From an uncultured Eubacterium sp. (GTDB lineage: Bacteria > Bacillota > Clostridia > Lachnospirales > Lachnospiraceae): a DNA stretch of 64,000 nucleotides. Position 1 is the first letter of the stretch, and each line of letters starts with the position of its first letter. The notes under the pieces were generated by a model that worked only from the letters and a program-made list of their open reading frames with translations, did no database searches and had not been told where the DNA came from. The translations under genes and the position numbers were made by a program. The DNA lies in the NCBI GenBank assembly GCA_910584245.1, contig CAJTZF010000004.1, positions 110,413 through 174,412 on the forward strand. Reading direction: 5' to 3'. This document shows positions 44,026 through 53,835 of this stretch, piece by piece.

Positions 44026-45003
44026 ATGGGTGTAAAGACGGAACTTCTTTCTATATTGGAAGCGAACCGGGAGAGGGATCTGTCCGGTGAGGAGATTGCA
44101 GGCCAGCTCGGTGTTTCGCGGACCTCGGTGTGGAAGGCAGTGAAAGCCCTCCGGGAAGAGGGATACCAGATTGGGGCGGCGAATAACCGGGGATACCGGC
44201 TACAGGAGTCCACCGATATCCTCAGTGCGGAGGGGATCCGGCTGAGGCTGGGAGAGGCATTTCAAGACTTGCCAATTGAGGTGTGCAAAAGAGTGGATTC
44301 TACAAATACGGAACTGAAAAAACGGGCGCTTGACGGAGGAGTCCACGGTCTTACGCTGCTGGCAGAAGAGCAGACGGGAGGAAAGGGACGGCTGGGAAGA
44401 AGCTTTTACTCGCCTCCGGGCACAGGTATTTACATGAGTATACTGTTGAGGCCGGAAGTCACCGGGGCGGATGCGGTCTTGATTACTACGGCGGCTTCTG
44501 TGGCAGTGTGCCGCGGCATACGGAATGTGCTTGGCATTGAGACACAGATTAAGTGGGTAAATGATATTTATTATGAAGATAAAAAAATTTGTGGTATTTT
44601 GACGGAGGCTATTTCAGATTTTGAGCTCGGAAGGATTGATTCGGTCGTCGTCGGAATTGGCATCAACTACCAGACCGATGATTTCCCAGACGAATTACAG
44701 GCCCGGGCGGGCTGCATTGGAAGGGGAAGCGGTATTCCGAGAAATTGGCTCGTCGCTTCTATCCTTGAGGAGTTTTGGAATATATATGAAAATTTGACGG
44801 GCCGCGAATTTATGGAGGAATACCGCGGCCGGTCCAATGTCATTGGAAAGGAAATACGGTTTTTGGAACGCGGCAGCTGGCGGGAGGCAGTGGCGCGGGA
44901 TATTGATCATAACGGCGGATTGATTGTAGAGTATAAGGGGGAAGACGGGGAGCCGCTTCGAAGGACGTTGCATACAGGTGAAATTACGCTTCGTGTTCTT
45001 TAA
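44026..45003 (+). CDS. birA: Bifunctional biotin protein ligase / biotin operon repressor BirA
   Basis: A 325-residue protein with an N-terminal helix-turn-helix (SGEEIAGQLGVSRTSVWKAVKALREEGY) and the ligase core (STNTELKK, GGKGRLGRSFYSPPGTGIYMSI, KWVNDIYYEDKKICGIL), ending in an SH3-like domain. It attaches biotin to carboxylases and represses biotin genes. Only one base separates it from the U32 gene. Confidence 0.95.
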   Translation: MGVKTELLSILEANRERDLSGEEIAGQLGVSRTSVWKAVKALREEGYQIGAANNRGYRLQESTDILSAEGIRLRLGEAFQDLPIEVCKRVDSTNTELKKRALDGGVHGLTLLAEEQTGGKGRLGRSFYSPPGTGIYMSILLRPEVTGADAVLITTAASVAVCRGIRNVLGIETQIKWVNDIYYEDKKICGILTEAISDFELGRIDSVVVGIGINYQTDDFPDELQARAGCIGRGSGIPRNWLVASILEEFWNIYENLTGREFMEEYRGRSNVIGKEIRFLERGSWREAVARDIDHNGGLIVEYKGEDGEPLRRTLHTGEITLRVL

Positions 45004-45045
45004 CCCTTTTTCTTAATTTTAGATGACCTGTTAAGGCAGAATCCG

Positions 45046-45073
45046 TAACTTTTGGCCCGGGTCCGCATATAAT
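45046..45073 (+). promoter_or_regulatory. Possible promoter for polysaccharide deacetylase
   Basis: Consensus -10 TATAAT at 45068-45073; the -35 (TAACTT, 45046-45051, 16-base spacer) is weak. Confidence 0.35.
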
Positions 45074-45104
45074 AGATACCGATGAAGTACATATGGTGGA
45101 TGTT

Positions 45105-45863
45105 ATGAAAAAGGGGCTTTACTTTCTGTGTGTGTGTGCACTCAGCATGATGATTTTCAGCGAATATCAAAAGAATAATTTAGAGGCGGATAGTGTACAA
45201 ACAGGGAATTTTTCTAAAGAAGACCAAGCGGATAAAAAGATTGCCTATCTTTCTTTTGACGATGGTCCGAGCGAAATCACACCGGATATTCTCGATACGC
45301 TGAAAAAGAAAAATGCGAAGGCAACTTTTTTTCTTGTTGGAAATGAGATTACGGCAGAACGGGAAGCCATTGTAAAGAGAGAGCTCGAAGAGGGGCACAG
45401 CATAGGAATCCACACCTTTTCGCATAAAAAGAATGAGCTATATTGCGATGAAACCTTTTTCTTTCAGGATTTTGACCAGTGCAGGGACCGAATCCGCGAA
45501 GTTACAGGCATTACGCCGACATTGCACCGCTTTCCGTGGGGAAGCAATAATAATTATGTGTGTCCGATCGTGGATAACCTGATCCAGAAGCTTGCGACTC
45601 AAAATGTGAAAAGTTTTGACTGGAATGTGTCCGGTGAAGATTCGTTGGGTACCAATGTGCCCAAGGCAGTTATTTACCGGAATGTGGCAAAGGATTTAGA
45701 ACGGTACGACCAGCCGATTATTCTTTTGCACGATTCTAATACAATGAAAAATACGTCTGCCGTGCTGGGAGAGATTATTGATTTAATTGTGGAAAAGGGT
45801 TATTCGTTCGGTACCCTGGATGAGAGAGAGGAGTACCAGTTCCCGAAAAGCTGGAGAAAATAA
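45105..45863 (+). CDS. Polysaccharide deacetylase (NodB domain), membrane-anchored or secreted
   Basis: A 252-residue protein with a hydrophobic N-terminal segment (about 5-20) and a NodB homology domain: motif 1 SFDDGPS, motif 2 HTFSH, motif 3 RFPWGS, and LHD near the end. Metal-binding Asp and the two His are present, so it should be active on N-acetyl groups of peptidoglycan or another surface glycan. ATG at 45105 has GGTGG upstream. It ends at a bidirectional terminator facing the sugar kinase gene. Confidence 0.9.
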   Translation: MKKGLYFLCVCALSMMIFSEYQKNNLEADSVQTGNFSKEDQADKKIAYLSFDDGPSEITPDILDTLKKKNAKATFFLVGNEITAEREAIVKRELEEGHSIGIHTFSHKKNELYCDETFFFQDFDQCRDRIREVTGITPTLHRFPWGSNNNYVCPIVDNLIQKLATQNVKSFDWNVSGEDSLGTNVPKAVIYRNVAKDLERYDQPIILLHDSNTMKNTSAVLGEIIDLIVEKGYSFGTLDEREEYQFPKSWRK

Positions 45864-45886
45864 TGCGAATTTTTGTCTTGTTATAG

Positions 45887-45925
45887 AAAAAATGGCACTC
45901 TGCAATAAGCGGGGCGCCATTTTTT
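45887..45925. terminator. Bidirectional terminator between convergent genes
   Basis: AAAAAATGGC (45887-45896) pairs with GCCATTTTTT (45916-45925); the A and T runs flank the stem on both strands, so it serves the deacetylase (+) and kinase (-) genes. Confidence 0.8.
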
Positions 45926-45947
45926 GTAAAATCCTAACGCTTTTATT

Positions 45948-46973
45948 TTATCTCTGTACACGTCCGGATGCGTCTCCACCCGCCAATTTTTGTACCTCGT
46001 CTACCGAAACCTGGTTGAAGTCGCCCTCAATGCTGTGTTTGAGACAGCTCGCTGCCACGGCAAACTCAATAGTATCCTGCGGAGCCATTTCGTTCAGGCA
46101 GGCATAAATGAGTCCGCCGCCGAAGGAGTCCCCGCCGCCGACACGGTCTACGATGTGCATTAAATATTGTTTGGAAAAATAGCAATCGGTCCCATCATAG
46201 AGCATAGCCGCCCATTTGTTGTCATTGGCGGAGATGGAAGTGCGGAGTGTGATGGCAACCTTGCTGAAATGGAAGCGGTCAGCGAGTTGTTTGGCCACAT
46301 CTTTATATCCTTCATGATTGACCTGGCCCGCGGTTACGTCCGTTCCTGCGGCCTTGATACCGAAAACATCATTGGCGTCCTCTTCGTTGGAAATGCATAC
46401 ATCCACGTATTGGCAAAGTTCGCCCATGACCTGTCCGGCTTTTTCCTTGCTCCACAGTTTATTTCGGTAATTGAGGTCACAGCTCACAGTAATTCCTTTT
46501 TCTTTCGCCGCCTTGCACGCTTCCAGGCAGATGTCCGCTACGTTATCGCCGAGCGCCGGAGTGATTCCGGTGAAATGGAACCAGCTTGCGCCCTCAAAAA
46601 TTTTATCCCAGTCAAAATCGTTTGTGGTTGCTGTGGCGATAGAAGAGCCGGCGCGGTCGTAAATGACCTTAGAAGGTCTTTGGCTGGCGCCCTTTTCTAA
46701 AAAGTATATGCCGACACGGTCGCCCCCGCGCACGATATCTGAAGTCTGGACACCGAAACGGCGCAGTGCATTGATACCAGCTTGTCCAATTTCATGGGAC
46801 GGCAGTTTTGTGACAAAGCTTGCGTCCAGGCCATAATTTGCCAAAGAGACAGCGACATTTGCTTCGCCGCCGCCGTAGGTAGCGCCGTAAGATTCCGCCT
46901 GCACAAAGCGCATATAACCCTTTGGGGCAAGACGAAGCATAATTTCTCCGAATGTTACAACTTTTTTTGACAT
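45948..46973 (-). CDS. kdgK: PfkB-family sugar kinase, probable 2-dehydro-3-deoxygluconokinase
   Basis: A 341-residue ribokinase-like enzyme: TFGEIMLRLAPKG at the start, YGGGEANVAVSLANYG, and the catalytic VDRVGGGDSFGGGLIYACL with the base Asp. Similarity is best to KDG kinases used in hexuronate and pectin breakdown. ATG at 46973 follows GGAGG. No KDPG aldolase gene is next to it, so the substrate is only probable. Confidence 0.85.
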   Translation of the reverse strand: MSKKVVTFGEIMLRLAPKGYMRFVQAESYGATYGGGEANVAVSLANYGLDASFVTKLPSHEIGQAGINALRRFGVQTSDIVRGGDRVGIYFLEKGASQRPSKVIYDRAGSSIATATTNDFDWDKIFEGASWFHFTGITPALGDNVADICLEACKAAKEKGITVSCDLNYRNKLWSKEKAGQVMGELCQYVDVCISNEEDANDVFGIKAAGTDVTAGQVNHEGYKDVAKQLADRFHFSKVAITLRTSISANDNKWAAMLYDGTDCYFSKQYLMHIVDRVGGGDSFGGGLIYACLNEMAPQDTIEFAVAASCLKHSIEGDFNQVSVDEVQKLAGGDASGRVQR

Positions 46974-47013
46974 ATTAAAATCCTCCATTAAATATTTGAA
47001 TCATCAATTTCCC

Positions 47014-47027
47014 CTTATGATTATAAG
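47014..47027 (-). promoter_or_regulatory. Possible operator at kdgK start of transcription
   Basis: CTTAT (47014-47018) and ATAAG (47023-47027) form a short palindrome just downstream of the kdgK -10 box, about where transcription would start. Confidence 0.35.
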
Positions 47028-47031
47028 ATCC

Positions 47032-47060
47032 ATTATAAAATATTTATTTGAGATTTACAA
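47032..47060 (-). promoter_or_regulatory. Promoter of kdgK
   Basis: On the minus strand TTGTAA (47060-47055), 17-base spacer, TATAAT (47037-47032). The remaining divergent region to 47250 holds only a weak possible promoter for the repeat protein (TTGCGA at 47130). Confidence 0.7.
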
Positions 47061-47250
47061 TAGGCCCCTTCCACAAATTTTTAGTTTTTCATAAAAGCGC
47101 GTCCTGTTTAAAATCGGCAAGTGTCCCGGTTGCGACTGGAAAAACGGAAATATGATAGTTTACAATGGGTGAAATCCGTGTTAAGGTAAATACACCTCGA
47201 GGGAAACAGCGTAGACAATTGAGTCGATTATTAGGTCAGGAGTGATGTAT

Positions 47251-50200
47251 ATGAAAAGGAGAATGTTATCTATTTTATTAGCGCTGGCATTTCTTGTTGC
47301 CGGCGTTCCGGCGGCGGATGTGGCAGTGACGGAGGCGGCACAAGCATTGCCGGACACGGACGCGGCGGGGCCTGTGTCGGAAGTCAGAAGCATAAATTTT
47401 AATTCAGCGGAAATAAAATATGCGGGGGATATTGGAAATGTGAGGTGGGGAATTGACAGCAGCGGTGTATTCGCGTTTTACTACTCCGATGCCACACCGA
47501 ATAAGGCAATTACGAATACTTCTGGGTTTCCGGCGTATACGTCGGCTACGGATGTTCCGTGGTACCGTTACCGCTCGGAAATCCGGTATGTGACGATGGC
47601 CAATCTGGATAGTTATATTGTCACGGGAAGTATGGACTACTATTTTGCAAATTGCCAGAACCTTGAGTATGTAATTATGCTGCCGGCTGTGGCAAATTCG
47701 ATGAGGAATACATTTTATAATTGTGAAAAACTGCAGGCGGTTGGCTGTCTTATGCCAGATGTGTCAAATATGAATTATTGTTTTATGAAGTGTCCTTCCC
47801 TCCGGGGAGATCTTGTGTTTGCATCGAATCCGGCCTCGTGTTTAAAGGCATTTTCGAGTACGGATTGTGAGGTATTAGTAGTGCCGGATATTTATGATAC
47901 CGATTCAAAACTGGCACTGGAAATAGGGGTTGGAAGATATTCCAAGCTTGGCAATTTTGCGCTTACATTATATGGAATTTCAAGGGTGGACGGAAGCCTG
48001 CTTGCTAATTATAATTCCGATTGTTGCGTTCCGGCTATACGGTATGGACAGAGAATATCCGATGCACAAGCTGGGAGCACGGGCGGTTTGCGTCTGGCAT
48101 ACAAACGGTATGGAGAAAGCTTTCGGAAAAGTATATATGTTCCCTGCTTAGTTACGTGTGTAAAGAAAACAAGTGCTGCCTGGAATACGGTGCTGGATAC
48201 CGGGACTTACCCGGATTATCTGGACATACGGATGACTCCCACAGCACAAAGCGTTTTTGGTACGGTTCAGCCATCCTCTTTTTACAGTGCCCCTTATAAG
48301 AGCCTGAGTGTCGAGCGGTGTCCGGTCAGTGAGTGCAAATTTGACATAAGCGGGGGCTCCTTCACATACGACGGAACACAAAAAATGCCGGCAGTTACAC
48401 TAACAAATCCGTATAATGGTGCGGCATTAGTAAAGGGTGCCGATTATACAGTCTCTTATAAAAACAACGTCCATGCTGGAACCGCGACGGTGAGCATAGC
48501 GGGACAAGGGCGTTATTCCGGAACAACTTCCAAGACGTTTACGATTGCTGGCGCAGATATGTCAGACCGAGTAGCAGCAGCCGGGTATAAAGGGACTTAT
48601 GACGGTTTACGGCATGGGATTTCGGTGACCGCTCCAACCGGTGCGGTGATTCAGTATGGAACGGAGAGAGAAAAGTGTAATCTAAGTTCCAGTCCGTCTT
48701 TTGTAGCGGCGGGAACGTATACGGTTTTTTATGAGGTAAAGGCTTCCGATTACCAAACTTATAAAGGAAGCGCAGTAGTCGATATATCAAAAAAGAATAT
48801 TAGCAGTTGTACAATACAGGATGTCGGAACAGGGATTTATAATGGAAAGGCACACACACCGTCTGTAACCGTATATGACCGCGGAACTGTTCTCGGAAAG
48901 GATACGGATTATACGATTACATATAGTAACAATATAAATGCCGGAACTGCAACCATAACAGTAAACGGAAAAGGAAATTATTCAGGAAGCGCAGTCAAAA
49001 CCTTCTCTATTATGAAAACTAATATGTCTGTCAGTGCATCGGGATATAGCGGGACCTATGACCAGACGGCCCACGGGATAGGTTTGAATATAAGCAATCC
49101 GGCCAATGGCAGTGGTGCGGTGGTCCGATATGGGACGAGCAGTGGCACATATAATCTGAGTTCCAGTCCGACTTATAAAAATGCGGGGAGCTATACGGTA
49201 TATTATCAGGTGACGGCACCGAATTATAATGCTTATACAGGAAGCGCCCGCGTTGCGATTGCCAAAAAGAATATTTCGGATTGTACTGTCCGGGATATTA
49301 CTAGCGCGGAGATTTACGATGGAAAGGCGCACACGCCGCCGGTGGCAGTTTATGACGGGCGTGTGTGTTTGACAAAGGAGACAGACTATTCTGTGTCATA
49401 TAGCAGCAATGTAAATGCCGGGACTGCTAGCGTTGTTGTGACAGGAAAGGGGAACTATTGTGGAAGCGTTACGAAAACATTTTCAATTGCCAATGCGGCT
49501 ATGACGGTTCGCGCATCGGGATATAGCGGGGAGTACGATCAGGAGGGCCACGGCATATCGGTACATGTTAGCAAGCCGTCTAGTGGCGCCGCCGTTACAT
49601 ATGGGACGAAAAAGGGTGATTATTCTTTGCGTGAGAGCCCTGTCTTTGCTGACGCTGGAACTTATACGGTATACTATCGGGTGACGGCGCCAAATTACAA
49701 TGTGTATACGGGAAATGCAGAGGTATGTATCCGGGAGAAAGAGATTAGCGCCTGTTCTATTGCGGCGATTGCAGATGAGAGATATGATGGAAAAGAGCAT
49801 ACTCCTGATCCCGCGGTGGCGGATGGATCAAAGATTCTAGTCAAAGACAGAGATTATACGCTATCGTACAGCAATTGTATTGATGCTGGAATGGCAAACG
49901 TTACAGTGACAGGAAAGGGGAATTATTGTGGTAGTAAAACAAGTAGCTTTTCCATACAGCCGTTGGAACTTCAAAACATATGTGCTGATTCGGATGGATT
50001 TATAAGTGCCGGAAGTGTTGTATATACCGGGGAGGTTCAAAATCCAGATATATCCATGATTTTAGGCGATCACTCTGTCCCATTAAAAGAGGGGACGGAT
50101 TATGTGGTTGAGAGTAACACGGATATAGAAGCTGGATTTGGAACGATTAGTATTTCGGGGAAAGGAAATTATGCGGGGCAGGTATCCATTTCTTATATTA

Positions 50201-51756
50201 TATCGGCGGCATCTATGACGGGGCTGGAAGAAAATATGGTATTTGAACAAGAGGTTGTATATACGGGAAGCGAGGTTTATCCCGACATACAAGTCCATGA
50301 CAGAAAGGGGAAGCTTTTAGCGGACGGAAAGGATTATGACTTAATCTTTTCCGGGGCAATTAATGTGGGAACTGCGAAAGTGAAAGCCGTTTTCCGGGGC
50401 AACTATACGGGCTCCATCTCAAAATCGTTCTACATAAAACCGGCCGTTATAAGTGATATTGTGTTATCAGAAAACGAGTTTGTATACAATGGAAAAGAGC
50501 ACAGACCGACGGCTGTCGGATACCGTCCCGGAGATTATGAAGTGTCATACCGGGAAAATGTGAATGCGGGAAAGGCGTTAGCGATCTTTTCCTTTTACGG
50601 AAACTATACAGGAACGGTAACAAAGGAATTTATGATAGGCCCGCGCAAGGTGCTGCCCCCTTATACGTTGGAATGTCTTGCAGAGGGCGACCTCCTGCGT
50701 GACGCGAAGCTCTCATGGAATGAGGAGGACGGTGAATTTTTCTGGTGTGATCCGAATCTTAAAGTATGTTCCGAGGTCCAGAAATATGATTTGTATTACA
50801 AGCCAGGAGATAACCGGAATTACGACTGGACAAAGATTGGGGAGTGGGATGGGCAAAAGGAGCTGTGCCGATTGAAATGTGAAGTGATTGTCATAGCCAA
50901 CCCAGTAGCTACTTGCGTAAAGAGTGGGGATAAATTGGGAGCATCTGTTCTTTCGTCAAATCAGAAGGGAGCGGTTTATGAGTGGGAGAATCCGGATATA
51001 GTAGTAGAGGGATCTGCGGATGCTGTGAATGATTATCGGGCGGTCTATCATTACGGGGGTAAGTCTCTTGTGCGGATGGTGCAGGTGCCGGTTCAGAAAG
51101 AGCCAGATACGGGCAGCAGTGCGCGTCCGGTAGAGACGCAGAAACCAGACAAGCCAACGGAGAGGCCGGCAGAGAAGCCACAGGATACAGCCGGGCCGGA
51201 AGAAACATCAAAACCACAGGGAACAGAAGGGCCCCAAAAACCAACACGGAGGCCGGCAGCGACACAAAAACCATTTGAGACAGAGAGGCCGGAGGATGCA
51301 TTAGTACAAGGAATAGTGGACGTTCAGACATCAGAGGATGTGTCCGGTTTATCCGGGATAGACCAATCCAGCGCATATGAATGGATTCATACTTATTATT
51401 CGTCTAAGATACAGCGTGACATGAACCGTGCTATGACTGGAATTCGCTCGGTCAAAATAGATCAAGTAAACGCCGTTGCCCATAAAGATAAAATAAAAGT
51501 AAAATGGCTGGTTAAGCGGAAAACTAAGCTGAGGTTAAAAAGAGGGAAGAGAATTCGGCTCATGGTAAAGGGTGTTTCAAAGAAAAAGAAATTAAAATGG
51601 CATTCGACAAGAAAGAAGGTGGTTTCGGTTAATAAGAGCGGAGTTGTGAGGGCCAGGAGGAACGGGGTTTCAAAAGTTATGGCCAGGGTTGGAAAGAAGA
51701 AATATGTGTGTAAGATAATTGTGAAGGAGGCTGCCGGTTTAAGAAAAGCGAACTAG
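47251..51756 (+). CDS. Large secreted repeat protein (BspA-like, YDG/MBG-type repeats, Big_2)
   Basis: A 1,501-residue exported protein. Signal peptide at about 1-28; a BspA-type leucine-rich part at about 50-230 (NCQNLEYVIMLPAVANSM, NCEKLQAVG, KCPSLRGDL); a region of beta-rich tandem repeats (about 360-1130); a Pro/Thr/Glu-rich linker (about 1285-1355); and a very basic C-terminal Big_2-like domain (VVSVNKSGVVRARRNG). There is no LPXTG or SLH anchor, so attachment may rely on the basic domain or on partners. ATG at 47251 has AGGAGTG ahead; in-frame GTG 47242 and ATG 47245 also exist. A role in adhesion or surface structure is inferred. Confidence 0.85.
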   Translation: MKRRMLSILLALAFLVAGVPAADVAVTEAAQALPDTDAAGPVSEVRSINFNSAEIKYAGDIGNVRWGIDSSGVFAFYYSDATPNKAITNTSGFPAYTSATDVPWYRYRSEIRYVTMANLDSYIVTGSMDYYFANCQNLEYVIMLPAVANSMRNTFYNCEKLQAVGCLMPDVSNMNYCFMKCPSLRGDLVFASNPASCLKAFSSTDCEVLVVPDIYDTDSKLALEIGVGRYSKLGNFALTLYGISRVDGSLLANYNSDCCVPAIRYGQRISDAQAGSTGGLRLAYKRYGESFRKSIYVPCLVTCVKKTSAAWNTVLDTGTYPDYLDIRMTPTAQSVFGTVQPSSFYSAPYKSLSVERCPVSECKFDISGGSFTYDGTQKMPAVTLTNPYNGAALVKGADYTVSYKNNVHAGTATVSIAGQGRYSGTTSKTFTIAGADMSDRVAAAGYKGTYDGLRHGISVTAPTGAVIQYGTEREKCNLSSSPSFVAAGTYTVFYEVKASDYQTYKGSAVVDISKKNISSCTIQDVGTGIYNGKAHTPSVTVYDRGTVLGKDTDYTITYSNNINAGTATITVNGKGNYSGSAVKTFSIMKTNMSVSASGYSGTYDQTAHGIGLNISNPANGSGAVVRYGTSSGTYNLSSSPTYKNAGSYTVYYQVTAPNYNAYTGSARVAIAKKNISDCTVRDITSAEIYDGKAHTPPVAVYDGRVCLTKETDYSVSYSSNVNAGTASVVVTGKGNYCGSVTKTFSIANAAMTVRASGYSGEYDQEGHGISVHVSKPSSGAAVTYGTKKGDYSLRESPVFADAGTYTVYYRVTAPNYNVYTGNAEVCIREKEISACSIAAIADERYDGKEHTPDPAVADGSKILVKDRDYTLSYSNCIDAGMANVTVTGKGNYCGSKTSSFSIQPLELQNICADSDGFISAGSVVYTGEVQNPDISMILGDHSVPLKEGTDYVVESNTDIEAGFGTISISGKGNYAGQVSISYIISAASMTGLEENMVFEQEVVYTGSEVYPDIQVHDRKGKLLADGKDYDLIFSGAINVGTAKVKAVFRGNYTGSISKSFYIKPAVISDIVLSENEFVYNGKEHRPTAVGYRPGDYEVSYRENVNAGKALAIFSFYGNYTGTVTKEFMIGPRKVLPPYTLECLAEGDLLRDAKLSWNEEDGEFFWCDPNLKVCSEVQKYDLYYKPGDNRNYDWTKIGEWDGQKELCRLKCEVIVIANPVATCVKSGDKLGASVLSSNQKGAVYEWENPDIVVEGSADAVNDYRAVYHYGGKSLVRMVQVPVQKEPDTGSSARPVETQKPDKPTERPAEKPQDTAGPEETSKPQGTEGPQKPTRRPAATQKPFETERPEDALVQGIVDVQTSEDVSGLSGIDQSSAYEWIHTYYSSKIQRDMNRAMTGIRSVKIDQVNAVAHKDKIKVKWLVKRKTKLRLKRGKRIRLMVKGVSKKKKLKWHSTRKKVVSVNKSGVVRARRNGVSKVMARVGKKKYVCKIIVKEAAGLRKAN
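48331..50650 (+). repeat. Coding tandem repeats in the surface protein
   Basis: Two unit types. Unit A (about 70 residues, seven copies, first near 48355) has the pattern YDGKxHTP...DYTVSYSNNxNAGTAxVTVxGKGNYSGS. Unit B (about 75 residues, three copies near 48580, 49040 and 49515) has GYSGTYDxxxHGI...YGTxxGxYNLSSSP...AGTYTVYYxVTAPNY. The copies alternate A-B-A-B-A-B and then run A only, with the last three A copies most diverged. Stretches such as GGAAAGGGGAATTATTGTGG recur almost unchanged. Confidence 0.8.
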
Positions 51757-51783
51757 GAACACGATTCCACGTAAGAATGGGAC

Positions 51784-51811
51784 TTGACAGTTGTCCATTA
51801 ATACATATACT
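51784..51811 (+). promoter_or_regulatory. Vegetative promoter for the polysaccharide genes
   Basis: TTGACA (51784-51789), 16-base spacer, TATACT (51806-51811), 38 bases before the next gene. Confidence 0.65.
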
Positions 51812-51849
51812 TAAGAATAGGAGATATACTTTATAAATGGAGGTGACAT

Positions 51850-53820
51850 ATGCACTGGTTTAAAAAATATGTTGAGAGTGGAAAACTGTCTGTAATATAC
51901 CGTATCCTGCTTGTTGTGTGGGATGCAGTTTGTATCAATTTGTGTTCCTTTGCCGCTTTATTTATCCGGTATGAGCTGAAATGGGACCGGTTTATCCGCA
52001 GCGGAATCACAGACGATTATCCGCAGGGCTATGTGACAACTTTGCTCGAGATGATTGTAGTCAATACGATTATTACACTTATTATATTTGCCCTGCTAAG
52101 GTTGTACAATAGCATTTGGCGCTATGCCAGCCTGAGGGAGGTGCTGAATATTGCGGTGGCCTGTGGATTTTCAGTGGTTGTTCACTTTCTTACCGTATTT
52201 GGCACATATCGGAAGCTGCCCCGCTCGTATTTTGTCATATATTTACTCCTTTTGTTCATTATGACGCTGGTCGTTCGCTTTTCATACCGTATTGTGCGGC
52301 TTCTTTACAATGAAAATGTGCACGGCATAGGCATGCGGAATACGATGGTGATTGGTGCAGGGGAGTCCGGCAATATGGTTATCCATGAATTGAAAATGAG
52401 TAAAAAGCTGGATAGTAATATTTGTTGTATTATAGATGACAATAAATCCAAACAAAATACGTTTATTAACGGTATTAAGGTAATTGGTGGAAGGGAACAA
52501 ATACTGGATGCGGCTAGGTACTATGGCATCAATGAAATTATTGTCGCGATGCCTAGCGCATCTAAAAAAGAAGTAAAAGAGATTTTGGAGATTTGCCAGC
52601 AGACGGGGGCGGATTTAAAAATACTGCCAGGTATATACCAATTTGTAACCGGTGAGGCAGCAGTGGAGAAGCTGCGGCCGGTGCAGATTGAAGATCTGCT
52701 TGGGAGGGAGCCGGTCGAGACAAATCTGGCTTCGATTACGAGCTATGTAAAAAATAAAGTGGTACTTGTAACGGGCGGCGGCGGTTCGATCGGCAGCGAG
52801 CTGTGCCGGCAGATCGCCGCAAATAAACCGAAGATGCTTATTATATTTGATATATATGAGAACAATGCCTATGACATCCAGCAGGAGCTGAGGGCGAAAT
52901 ATCCGCATATGCATTTGGAAGTGCTGATTGGCTCTGTCAGGAATACGAGCCGGGTGGATAATATTTTTGCCCAGTATCATCCTGATATTGTTTACCATGC
53001 GGCTGCGCACAAGCATGTGCCGCTGATGGAGGACAGCCCCCGTGAGGCAATTAAAAATAATGTGTTTGGAACGTATAAGACGGCGTTGGCAGCCGATAAG
53101 TATAGAGCTAGAAAGTTTGTTTTAATTTCCACGGATAAGGCAGTGAACCCAACAAATATTATGGGGGCGTCGAAGCGTCTCTGCGAGATGATCGTACAAG
53201 GGTTGAACCGCCATTCTTCCACAGAATTTGTGGCGGTACGTTTTGGAAACGTGCTGGGGAGCAATGGGAGCGTTATTCCGTTATTTAAAAAACAGATTGA
53301 GGCCGGGGGACCAGTTACGGTCACAGATCCGCGTATTATCCGTTATTTTATGACGATTCAGGAAGCGGTATCCCTTGTGTTACAGGCGGGGGCTTTTGCG
53401 AAAGGCGGAGAAATTTTTGTCCTTGATATGGGCGAACCTGTGAAAATTGATGATTTGGCGAGAAACCTTATAAAGCTGTCCGGATATGTGCCGGACGAGG
53501 ATATCCGGATTGAATACGTTGGTCTTCGTCCTGGGGAAAAGTTGTACGAGGAAATGTTAATGGACGAAGAGGGACTGACGGAGACGGACAACAAGCGGAT
53601 TCATATTGGCAGGCCGATTGAATTTGACGAATCTAATTTTTTTGATCATTTGGAAAAGTTGTATGAGGATGTATACCGCGAGGATTCTGATATTCGGGAA
53701 AGGGTGGCGGAGCTTGTCCCTACCTATACTATCCGTGAGGAAGACCGGATGCGGGAGAACAAGGCGCTGGGGGATAAATTTACAGATTTTTATGAGGCGA
53801 GCAGGAAGAAAGATTTATGA
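51850..53820 (+). CDS. Membrane nucleoside-diphosphate-sugar 4,6-dehydratase (CapD/PglF/WbpM type)
   Basis: A 656-residue protein: four N-terminal membrane helices (about 15-150), a CoA-binding-like Rossmann domain (NTMVIGAGESGNMVIHEL), and an SDR domain (VTGGGGSIGSELCRQIA; ISTDKAVNPTNIMGASKR). The catalytic site has the Ser-Met-Lys type pattern of this group instead of the usual Tyr-x3-Lys. It makes a 4-keto-6-deoxy UDP-sugar for a surface glycan or for glycosylation. GGAGGTG precedes the ATG. Next to a CDP-glycerol transferase. Confidence 0.9.
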   Translation: MHWFKKYVESGKLSVIYRILLVVWDAVCINLCSFAALFIRYELKWDRFIRSGITDDYPQGYVTTLLEMIVVNTIITLIIFALLRLYNSIWRYASLREVLNIAVACGFSVVVHFLTVFGTYRKLPRSYFVIYLLLLFIMTLVVRFSYRIVRLLYNENVHGIGMRNTMVIGAGESGNMVIHELKMSKKLDSNICCIIDDNKSKQNTFINGIKVIGGREQILDAARYYGINEIIVAMPSASKKEVKEILEICQQTGADLKILPGIYQFVTGEAAVEKLRPVQIEDLLGREPVETNLASITSYVKNKVVLVTGGGGSIGSELCRQIAANKPKMLIIFDIYENNAYDIQQELRAKYPHMHLEVLIGSVRNTSRVDNIFAQYHPDIVYHAAAHKHVPLMEDSPREAIKNNVFGTYKTALAADKYRARKFVLISTDKAVNPTNIMGASKRLCEMIVQGLNRHSSTEFVAVRFGNVLGSNGSVIPLFKKQIEAGGPVTVTDPRIIRYFMTIQEAVSLVLQAGAFAKGGEIFVLDMGEPVKIDDLARNLIKLSGYVPDEDIRIEYVGLRPGEKLYEEMLMDEEGLTETDNKRIHIGRPIEFDESNFFDHLEKLYEDVYREDSDIRERVAELVPTYTIREEDRMRENKALGDKFTDFYEASRKKDL

Positions 53821-53835
53821 AAAGAGGAAGGGAAT

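Noticed and set aside
47140..47250. Riboswitch (for example cyclic di-GMP) in the leader of the surface protein
   Set aside because: No match to the conserved core of the GEMM classes was found and pairings are short.
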